NCBI GenBank assembly: GCA_023139045.1
Contig: JAGLOJ010000061.1
Span: 1 to 39,015, forward strand
DNA: 39,015 nt
DNA from: Candidatus Sabulitectum sp.
GTDB lineage: Bacteria; Fermentibacterota; Fermentibacteria; Fermentibacterales; JCC-6
Reading direction: 5' to 3'
A program made the position numbers and the translations under genes. The notes below the pieces were generated by a model. The model had not been told where the DNA came from. It did no database searches and saw only the letters and a list, made by a program, of their open reading frames with translations. How positions within the stretch are numbered: the first letter of the stretch is position 1; the number at the start of each line of letters is the position of its first letter. Positions 32,930-39,015 of this stretch are shown here, piece by piece.

Positions 32930-34126
32930 TTGAAGAAAGTACTGCCTGGCCTTCTGCTTGTAGTTTTATCGGTATTTATTGCGCAAAAATTCTTTCCCCA
33001 GATACGCATGGAGCAGCTTACAGTTGTTACAATTCCCGGTGGAGCCATTGTCTCACTTAATGGAGTGCCAGCCGGTCTATCCCCCCTCAGGCGATTTGTA
33101 CCATGCGGGGGAGTCTTTGTAGTCGCTGAGAAGGACGGGTTCTTCCCATCCGACTCTCTGGTGAAGGCTCCACTTGATACTCTTTTCCTTCAACTCAGGG
33201 AAGGATGCCTTCTTGTAGTGAATACAAATCCTCCGGGGTGTCAGATTATTTCCAGTGGTTATGCAGGTATTTCACCATGTTCACTTGTTGTTGAGTCAGG
33301 TAACTCAGTGGAGATAACCGCCCTGGGAGAGATGGGAATCTCGGTAACGCGTGTTGTGAATGTGCTTACTCCCGGAGTAAGAGTTGTGGAAATTGCAGTG
33401 CCTTTCGAGTTCACCGATCAATCCACCAGATTCGACTTCTCTGTTATTTCCCGCGATCTGCTGCCCTTTGCAATGGGTCCTCTGACCGTTGGACGGTATG
33501 AGGTAACCGCATCACAATTCGCAGATTTTATGAATGCTGTTGATCCATGGCTATTTACCGATTCCACCTCTCTTCGGGGCAGAACCTGTCTCATGGACAG
33601 TATTCTCAAATGCAACTGGAGAGGTCCTGTTGGTTTCAATGCAGACACTACCGCTTATGTCCCTCTTGAAGGCATGAGTAATCATCCCATGGTTGGAATG
33701 ACCTGGAATGGTGCTGAATGGTATTGCGAATGGTTTTCTACCGTAAACAGTACCGGGCTGGAGTTCAGACTGCCCAATTGTGACGAGTGGGAAACTCTGG
33801 CTGCTTCCGGATCAGAGATTACTGTGAATCTCTCGGATATCAATGAAACTATTCTTACAAGGCATTCCGAGTTGGATGACGGCTGGCGGGAAACTGCACC
33901 TTCCGGTGCCATGGGACGGAGCAGATGGGGGCTTTGCGAGATGCAGGGTAATGTGTGGGAATGGACGTTTTCAGAAGGGATTGCCATTGGTGGAAGCTGG
34001 TTGTCTTCCGTTGAAGATTGCAGAGCAGAATCAGTGATAGAGCTGAATGATAACCTGGGTTATCCCTTTGTTGGCTTCAGGGTTGTGGCTACAGGTTTTC
34101 CTGAGGATATTATTCAGAGTCGTTAA
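32930..34126 (+). CDS. PEGA-domain, formylglycine-enzyme-like (SUMF1/FGE-sulfatase fold) exported protein
   Basis: A 398-residue protein with an N-terminal signal or anchor helix (about 3-19). A PEGA-type beta domain (VVTIPGGAIVSLNGVPAGLSP in parts, about 31-80) and a second PEGA-like copy (VVNTNPPGCQIISSGYAGISP region, about 95-145) follow. The C-terminal fold (about 175-395) is of the SUMF1/FGE type: VGRYEVTASQFADFMN, HPMVGMTWNGAEWYCEWFS, LPNCDEWETLAASG, GLCEMQGNVWEWT, GGSW. The paired active-site cysteines of true formylglycine enzymes are not evident, so binding or a non-sulfatase role is more likely. The start is TTG, four bases after the radical SAM stop, with GGGGTGA upstream. Confidence 0.8.
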   Translation: MKKVLPGLLLVVLSVFIAQKFFPQIRMEQLTVVTIPGGAIVSLNGVPAGLSPLRRFVPCGGVFVVAEKDGFFPSDSLVKAPLDTLFLQLREGCLLVVNTNPPGCQIISSGYAGISPCSLVVESGNSVEITALGEMGISVTRVVNVLTPGVRVVEIAVPFEFTDQSTRFDFSVISRDLLPFAMGPLTVGRYEVTASQFADFMNAVDPWLFTDSTSLRGRTCLMDSILKCNWRGPVGFNADTTAYVPLEGMSNHPMVGMTWNGAEWYCEWFSTVNSTGLEFRLPNCDEWETLAASGSEITVNLSDINETILTRHSELDDGWRETAPSGAMGRSRWGLCEMQGNVWEWTFSEGIAIGGSWLSSVEDCRAESVIELNDNLGYPFVGFRVVATGFPEDIIQSR

Positions 34127-34148
34127 TTTCAGGAATGGGAGACTGATT

Positions 34149-35882
34149 ATGAATAGAGTTATACCTGGAGGGCCGCTTTATCAGGTTCCTGAGCTGCCAA
34201 GCATACCAGACCTTGTTATGAATGCGGCCAGAAGGTTCCCGGACAGAATAGCTGTTCGAGAACCTGCAGAGCTGGGGAAATTCAAATCAATCAACTACAG
34301 GCAGTTTGCCAGCAACATTGACTGGGTTGCCCGGGGAATTCTTGAGACCATAAAGCAGCCTGTGGTGGCTGTTGTTGGTAAAAACAGCATATCCTGGTAC
34401 ACTGCATATCTGGCAGTTCACCGTGCAGGCGGAGTTGTGGTTCCAATAGACCCCGGTCTTCCTCAATCTGATATACACAACATTCTTCATTATTCCGGGG
34501 CTAACATGATCTTTCATGATGCCGACTTTGCAGACTGGTTTGATGACTCCAGGGACATTGTTCCGGTGGCTATGAATGCAGGTTTCAGGGATGCTCCAAT
34601 ACTGTTCAGCAGCATTCTTCGAAAAGGCAGAACCAGCAAAATGGATCTTCCTGCCGGGTACGATGCTGATATGCCGGCCATTATCAGTTATACATCAGGA
34701 ACCACCGGGCTGGCAAAGGGGGTTGTTCACTCTCAGAGTTCTATTCTTGCGAATGTCAGGCAGATCCTGCAGTTTACCGAAATTAACGAGAATGATATTT
34801 TCCTCAGCGTACTTCCAGTCCATCATTTGTTTGAGGGAACATGCGGCTTTCTACTGCCCCTGGCCGTTGGTGCAGAAATAGCCATTGCACATGGTCTTCG
34901 TTATGTCGCTTCCGATCTTGTTTCCACACATGCAACAGTTCTGCTGGCAGTTCCTCTTTTGTGGGAAACTTTGTACCGTCGAATCATGGTCAATATCAAA
35001 TCATCTTTGACGGGTAAGGTAAAATTCGGCATTGGGCTTGCAGTATCGAAAGTTACAGAAAAACTGGGCATAAAGGGATTCAGGAGAAAGGTTTTCGACC
35101 CGGTTCACGAGAAGTTCGGTGGAAAACTGCGTCTTCTTATCTCCGGAGGAGCGGGGATTGATCCGCACGCTCTCAAAGGGCTGGAAAAACTTGGCTTTAA
35201 GATGCTGGAAGGATACGGGCTTACAGAAACTGCCCCTCTTGTTTCTGCAAACAGACTCGGAGCCAACAAATACGGAAGTGTGGGGTTCCTGCTTTCAGAA
35301 GTTGAGGGACGAATAGACGAACCTGACGAGTCTGGTGTAGGCGAGATCGTGGTCAGGGGTCCCAATATCATGCTGGGGTATCACGGGAATCACGAGGCAA
35401 CTGCCAAGGTGCTTTCAGAAGATGGATGGTTTCACACGGGTGATTTCGGTTACTTTGACAGCGAAGGTTACCTTTTTATAACCGGGCGGAAAAAGAATGT
35501 GATTATCGCCAAGAACGGCGAGAATGTCTATCCTGAAGAGCTGGAAACAAAATTGAACCGGTTCGATCACATAAAGGAATGCATGGTTTTCGGTAGAGTT
35601 TCTGAAACGAAGGGTGAAGAAACCTGGGTACTTCTTGTTCCCGATCGTGAGTTGCTTATTGAGGAAGCCGACAACCAGAACAGGAAAATTACTCAGGATG
35701 ACGAGATCAATGCCATGAAAAAGGCAGTAAAATCCTATAATTCGTCAGCAGAGAGCTTCAAGAGGATTGCCAGTTTTATAATTTATCAGAACGAACTTCC
35801 AAAGACCACCACGAAAAAAATCAAGCGGAATGTTGCTCTGAAGGAAGCCGGAATGTCTCCCAGTGAGGTTTTCAAACCGTAA
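34149..35882 (+). CDS. Long-chain acyl-CoA synthetase / AMP-forming ligase
   Basis: A 577-residue ANL-superfamily enzyme. The phosphate loop YTSGTTGLAKGV is at 181-192. PVHHLFEGTCGFLLPL, MLEGYGLTETAPLVS, GWFHTGDFGYFDSEGYLFI and GRKKNVIIAKNGENVYPEEL follow in family order. It activates a carboxylic acid, probably a fatty acid, with ATP to the adenylate and then the thioester. The C-terminal KTTTKKIKRN carries the late catalytic lysine region. The ATG at 34149 follows a GGAATGGGAG stretch; in-frame codons upstream lie inside the preceding gene. It ends with a one-base overlap to the flippase gene (TAATG), so the acyl or activated product may be used in envelope lipid building (inference). Confidence 0.88.
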   Translation: MNRVIPGGPLYQVPELPSIPDLVMNAARRFPDRIAVREPAELGKFKSINYRQFASNIDWVARGILETIKQPVVAVVGKNSISWYTAYLAVHRAGGVVVPIDPGLPQSDIHNILHYSGANMIFHDADFADWFDDSRDIVPVAMNAGFRDAPILFSSILRKGRTSKMDLPAGYDADMPAIISYTSGTTGLAKGVVHSQSSILANVRQILQFTEINENDIFLSVLPVHHLFEGTCGFLLPLAVGAEIAIAHGLRYVASDLVSTHATVLLAVPLLWETLYRRIMVNIKSSLTGKVKFGIGLAVSKVTEKLGIKGFRRKVFDPVHEKFGGKLRLLISGGAGIDPHALKGLEKLGFKMLEGYGLTETAPLVSANRLGANKYGSVGFLLSEVEGRIDEPDESGVGEIVVRGPNIMLGYHGNHEATAKVLSEDGWFHTGDFGYFDSEGYLFITGRKKNVIIAKNGENVYPEELETKLNRFDHIKECMVFGRVSETKGEETWVLLVPDRELLIEEADNQNRKITQDDEINAMKKAVKSYNSSAESFKRIASFIIYQNELPKTTTKKIKRNVALKEAGMSPSEVFKP

Positions 35883-37318
35883 TGGCTGGTCGCAAGGCAA
35901 ACAGTGTTTACATGCTGATGGGTCAGGTATTCAGCAAAGCCGGACTTTTCGTTTCACTGATGATCTATTCCAGATTGCTGGATGATAGCTCTTTCGGGAA
36001 ATTGCTCTTTGCCGTTTCAATTGGTTTGATCATCATCTTCCTGAGTGATATGGGTGCTACGATGCTTGTCACCAGAAGGATTGCCGCAGGCAGTCCGGTA
36101 AACAGCACTCTTTCCTCCGCTATTTTTCTTCGATCAGGTCTTTCAATCATCACCGTTTCCACAGTAATAACTGCAGGATGGGCGGTCGGTTATTCCGGCA
36201 GTCAACTCATACTGATGCTGCTTGTTTCAACCGGTTTCATTCTTGACGGTTTCTGCGAAACTGCCTTCGCTGTGTTCCGTGCCAGGGAGGTAATGATAAA
36301 CGAGGGTGTCGCAAGAGTACTTCTTGGTGTACTGGGCATTCTGCTGGCTCTGTTTGCATGGTACGCAAACAAGGGTGTTTATTTTGCAGGCAGCACCTAC
36401 ATAGTAAGGCAGCTGCCGGCGTTGATCTTTGTCTACTATGCACTTCGCAGAATGGGCTTCAGAATTGATCTGTCCATACCGGCAATGAAATCAGCAATTC
36501 CGCTTTACAAAGCAGCGGTACCTCTTGGAATTGTGGGCATTCTTATGGCGGCAGGTTTCAGGATTGATTCAATTTTTGTGAAAGCCAATCTGGGAGATGC
36601 GGCTGTAGCTTCGTATCAACAGTCTATTAAAATTTTTGAAACAATGGTTCTTATAGTGACTCCCACACTGCTTCCCGGGGCACTGTTTGCTGCTTTGTGC
36701 GAAGCTGCCCACACGGGCTGGGGACAGGTAAGGGAAAGGATAGCCTGGATGACCGAACTTTTCTCGGTGATTGCAGCTGTTCTGCTTCTGCCCATCTGGG
36801 CCAGCGGACTTTCTCCGCTGAAACTTATCTGGGGTAATGAATTTCTTAGGGGAGTTCAGTCGGATTCTGTTCTGCTCACATTCCGTATTATTCTCTTTAC
36901 TCTTCCTGTGGCATACTTCTTTCATATCTATCTGTCAGTGATCATCGCCGAGGAAAGGCAGAAGTCAGCACTTCCTCTGGTTGCAATCTCCCTGCTTGTA
37001 CAGATTGTGTTGCTGTTCTTCCTTGTACCTGTTGCAGGTATTTCCGGTGCTGCAACAGCATATTTCTCACTGTTTTCCCTCGTGCCTCTGTTGTTTGCCT
37101 GGAAACTGCACAGGATTCATGGACCAACCGGTTTCTTCCGAGGTATAAGAAGACCATTGGCAGCATTTCTTCCGGCCTTTGCAATTGTTTTTCTGCACCC
37201 CTTCACTCCAGTACTTAACGGTGTTTTTTCTTTAGCTGTATTTGTTGTTCTCTGGCTTGCAATTGGGGGCAGAGAAATAATTCCCGACTTGAGTCGTCCA
37301 GGGAAAAGTGAGCAATGA
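35882..37318 (+). CDS. Wzx/MATE-like polysaccharide or lipid flippase
   Basis: A 478-residue polytopic inner-membrane protein, about 12-14 helices, with the N-terminal pattern of polysaccharide-export flippases (SVYMLMGQVFSKAGLFVSLM, YSRLLDDSSFGKLLFA, DMGATMLVTRRIA). The second half repeats the layout (ILFTLPVAYFFHIYLSVIIA, VPVAGISGAATAYFSLFSLV). Such proteins move undecaprenyl-linked glycans or other lipid-linked units across the membrane. The start overlaps the acyl-CoA synthetase stop by one base. This is the last intact gene of the operon 31526-37318. Confidence 0.85.
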   Translation: MAGRKANSVYMLMGQVFSKAGLFVSLMIYSRLLDDSSFGKLLFAVSIGLIIIFLSDMGATMLVTRRIAAGSPVNSTLSSAIFLRSGLSIITVSTVITAGWAVGYSGSQLILMLLVSTGFILDGFCETAFAVFRAREVMINEGVARVLLGVLGILLALFAWYANKGVYFAGSTYIVRQLPALIFVYYALRRMGFRIDLSIPAMKSAIPLYKAAVPLGIVGILMAAGFRIDSIFVKANLGDAAVASYQQSIKIFETMVLIVTPTLLPGALFAALCEAAHTGWGQVRERIAWMTELFSVIAAVLLLPIWASGLSPLKLIWGNEFLRGVQSDSVLLTFRIILFTLPVAYFFHIYLSVIIAEERQKSALPLVAISLLVQIVLLFFLVPVAGISGAATAYFSLFSLVPLLFAWKLHRIHGPTGFFRGIRRPLAAFLPAFAIVFLHPFTPVLNGVFSLAVFVVLWLAIGGREIIPDLSRPGKSEQ

Positions 37319-37385
37319 CTCCCTGTTTTCTTGTGACAAACCGGAAAATCAGCTATCTTCGGCAATGAGTGAAGGAGGAATCAAT

Positions 37386-37676
37386 TTGAAAGTTGCCCTG
37401 GTTTATCCAAGATTCAAATGGTTCGAGTACAACGGTCTTTCTGAACCACTGGGAGTTTTGCATCTTGTCAGTGCTCTCAGGGAAGCAGGGCATGAGCCTG
37501 TTTATCTGGACTATTCGTTCTGTTCAGAAATTACAGAACTGGATCACCTCGCTGAAGGTGCCGGGATCGTGGCAGTCGCAATATCCGCCGCCACGCCAGG
37601 GGATTTTACCGACAGTACCAGCCGAAGAGAAAGCCCCGGCATCCAGAAAAAACCGTTTCTATGGGCTGCTATGTGA
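37386..37676 (+). pseudogene. Truncated B12-binding domain of a radical SAM protein
   Basis: A TTG start with GGAGG (37374-37378) begins MKVALVYPRFKWFEYNGLSE, GVLHLVSALREAGHEPVYLD and VAVAISAATPG, a typical N-terminal cobalamin-binding domain of B12 radical SAM enzymes. After about 75 residues the similarity ends and the frame runs into a stop at 37674-37676. No radical SAM core follows; a minus-strand gene begins instead. It looks like a gene cut off by rearrangement, though expression of the 96-residue stump is possible given the good ribosome-binding site. Confidence 0.65.
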
Positions 37677-37794
37677 GTAGGTCAAAGGATTGCGGAAAAT
37701 CAATTGTCCTATTACTATTGAAGGTAGATAATAGTGAAGGCTGAATTCATGGGGGAATACACCCGCGAATGAAAGCAGGATACGACAGATAATG

Positions 37795-38394
37795 TTAGAA
37801 TGATGCTTTTATAGAGCCCCAGCTATTATTCTCAAGAGCAAGCGGCATATACAGCTCAAAGAAAGTATCATAATCTTTCTCGATCAACTCTTGTGTACTC
37901 CAGAACTGACCATTAGCGTAACCCCACAGTGTTGAACCGAAAACAAGGGGCTGCTGAGCCAGCCAAAACGAGGGATACGGCAGCGTTACCTCCAGCCAGT
38001 AAGTTTTACCGCTGGAGATGGCAGCAGCGCCTGGAAGAATACATGTGGTCTGAATGACATCCCCACCATACCAGTCTCCGGTATTAACATGAGTAGCAGG
38101 TGAAATCCCGGAAGTTACCAGAGTTGCCGTATTCGGGTCAAGATCTCCGTTGTCTTCAGTGATGCTTAGAAAGATACTTGCGGGTTGTGGGACTTGATAC
38201 ACCACCCACAATACAACACACTGGACATCTCCCGAAAGGTCCGGGCTGAAATCATCAGCCAGCTTGCTTGCCCACCATTGATCGTCTACATCTGAAAAAG
38301 AATAAGTCTGTGTAAAAATAGCACCACCGGTTTGGGCGCTCAGCGGCACCGCAAAAACAGCCAGACAGATCAGCGCTCCAAAATACCTGCTCAT
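37795..38394 (-). CDS. Small secreted protein of unknown function
   Basis: A 199-residue protein with a clear signal peptide (MSRYFGALICLAVFAVPLSA, cleavage likely after LSA-Q). The ATG at 38394 has GGAGG eight bases upstream; longer frames upstream lack support. The mature part is rich in beta-forming and aromatic residues (DDQWWASKLADDF, VVLWVVYQVPQPASIFLSI, KTYWLEVTLPYPSFWL, STLWGYANGQFW), like a single beta-sandwich or carbohydrate-binding-type domain. It has two cysteines, in CVVLW and in TTCIL. I do not recognise a family. It lacks the C-terminal sorting module of the two large secreted proteins. Confidence 0.7.
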   Translation of the reverse strand: MSRYFGALICLAVFAVPLSAQTGGAIFTQTYSFSDVDDQWWASKLADDFSPDLSGDVQCVVLWVVYQVPQPASIFLSITEDNGDLDPNTATLVTSGISPATHVNTGDWYGGDVIQTTCILPGAAAISSGKTYWLEVTLPYPSFWLAQQPLVFGSTLWGYANGQFWSTQELIEKDYDTFFELYMPLALENNSWGSIKASF

Positions 38395-38559
38395 ATTAAT
38401 CCTCCAGAAATGTAAAACATGGTTATCTGAACCTACACTATACAAATAGTTCTTTGCGACAACAAGCAATTCGCGGCAGTAAACCGGATCTCCAGCAATT
38501 CCGAGCTATTCTTCTTACAGCACTCATCAGTTCCCGGTTCCGACAGAGCCGCTATTATA

Positions 38560-38830
38560 TCAGTTTTCAATTTCCTTAAGAACTCCGAGGAAATCCCTGT
38601 ACCCCAGCGCCGCCCAGCTTTCAGCCTCAAGAGCCCCTTCCGATCTTGAAATAAGAGATATCCCCAAACTGAGCGATTCCAGTCATTCCCACTCTTGAAA
38701 GCATAACTTCCAGAGGATTTACCGTCAAGATTTTATTCTCATGCGCCTGCACGAACAATTCCAGCAAAAAGAAGAGCAAATCACACACATATTGTTCCGG
38801 CACTGGCATATAAACTATTTCAGGATGCAA
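38560..38830 (-). pseudogene. Frameshifted remnant of an unknown gene
   Basis: A frame from 38830 to 38627 reads MHPEIVYMPVPEQYVCDLLF and NPLEVMLSRVGMTG. A second frame (38682 to the stop at 38560-38562) reads LESLSLGISLISRSEG and SWAALGYRDFLGVLKEIEN, a natural-looking protein end. Joining them needs one frameshift near 38680. Codons upstream (about 38831-38866, LYAWRKADAKL) extend the first frame further, so it is the tail of a decayed gene, possibly the same as the fragment at 38874-39011. Confidence 0.4.
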
Positions 38831-38873
38831 CTTTGCGTCTGCTTTTCTCCAAGCATACAGGGCAGACGGTGGC

Positions 38874-39011
38874 TCAGTTCAGAGCCAGATGAATTTTCGC
38901 GTCAATTTCGCGACAAACCCTGTATTCTCCTTTTTCATCAAAATCAATGTTCGGGTAGCTCGAAGGAAGAATGCATCTGGTTACTTTTTCTGGCTCTTCC
39001 GAAATTTGCAT
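38874..39011 (-). pseudogene. N-terminal fragment of an N-acetyl-sugar-amidotransferase-like (WbpG-type) protein
   Basis: The minus strand from 39011 reads MQISEEPEKVTRCILPSSYP then NIDFDEKGEYRVCREID and a stop (TGA, 38874-38876). This resembles the conserved N-terminus CtRCiLPeTfPgI.FDe.GvCn.C of PP-loop sugar amidotransferases of polysaccharide clusters. Two of the four zinc-site cysteines are missing (VTRC for CTRC, GEYRVC for GVCNVC), and the chain ends after 45 residues. It may continue upstream beyond the window. Most likely a decayed gene. Confidence 0.5.
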
Positions 39012-39015
39012 ACAT

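Overview
The window looks like chromosome from an uncultured, anaerobic bacterium with a Gram-negative type envelope. The outer membrane is indicated by a TonB-dependent receptor, a complete ExbB-ExbD-TonB set and an O-antigen-ligase-like protein. Two large secreted proteins carry a short C-terminal beta-sandwich module resembling the sorting tails of the Fibrobacteres-Chlorobi-Bacteroidetes (FCB) group. Anaerobic, fermentative life fits acetate kinase, an oxygen-independent haem-opening radical SAM enzyme and a ferredoxin-thioredoxin-reductase-type protein. I would place it in a deep FCB-like lineage (a Fermentibacteria/Cloacimonadota-like candidate phylum), but that is inference. TTG and GTG starts behind good Shine-Dalgarno sequences are common, and several starts were reassigned on that basis.

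Layout. Positions 1-5923: the start of a minus-strand membrane protein, then a tight plus-strand run of hisS, a membrane-bound RsbU/SpoIIE-type phosphatase, a free-methionine-sulfoxide-reductase-like GAF protein and an O-antigen-ligase-like protein. Positions 5924-9519: a degraded island with pieces of three insertion sequences (IS110-, IS4- and IS5-like, the last two fused in frame), a GT39-like glycosyltransferase gene, and a decayed second copy of the 3' end of the O-antigen-ligase gene. Positions 9520-14994: ackA, a 1086-residue CotH-type surface protein, and a convergent Na+/Ca2+-exchanger family gene.

Positions 15407-25976 hold the most interesting part, an apparently complete haem acquisition and anaerobic haem-opening locus. 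In order: TonB-dependent receptor, HmuY-like lipoprotein with two repeats, HutW/ChuW-type radical SAM enzyme with an N-terminal PCP_red-like domain, HutX/ChuX-type haem carrier (frameshifted), a three-gene ECF-type transporter (S-like, T, fused A-A), a flavodoxin, ExbB, ExbD and TonB. A 16-bp palindrome (consensus GTTAGnCnnGnCTAAC) occurs four times, twice at the receptor promoter, once at the lipoprotein promoter and once just after tonB. I read it as the operator of a locus-specific, probably iron- or haem-responsive repressor. Haem would cross the outer membrane by receptor and TonB, the inner membrane by the ECF transporter, and be opened by HutW with electrons from the flavodoxin.

Positions 26436-37318: rhodanese, a SpoIIAA/STAS-like protein, an FTR-like Fe-S protein, a GT2 glycosyltransferase with a probably leaderless mRNA, a secreted papain-family protease, and a compact operon of a B12-binding radical SAM enzyme, a PEGA/formylglycine-enzyme-like protein, an acyl-CoA synthetase and a Wzx/MATE-like flippase, suggesting envelope lipid or polysaccharide work. 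Positions 37386-39015: a truncated B12-binding domain, a small secreted protein, and decayed fragments including the N-terminus of an N-acetyl-sugar-amidotransferase-like gene.
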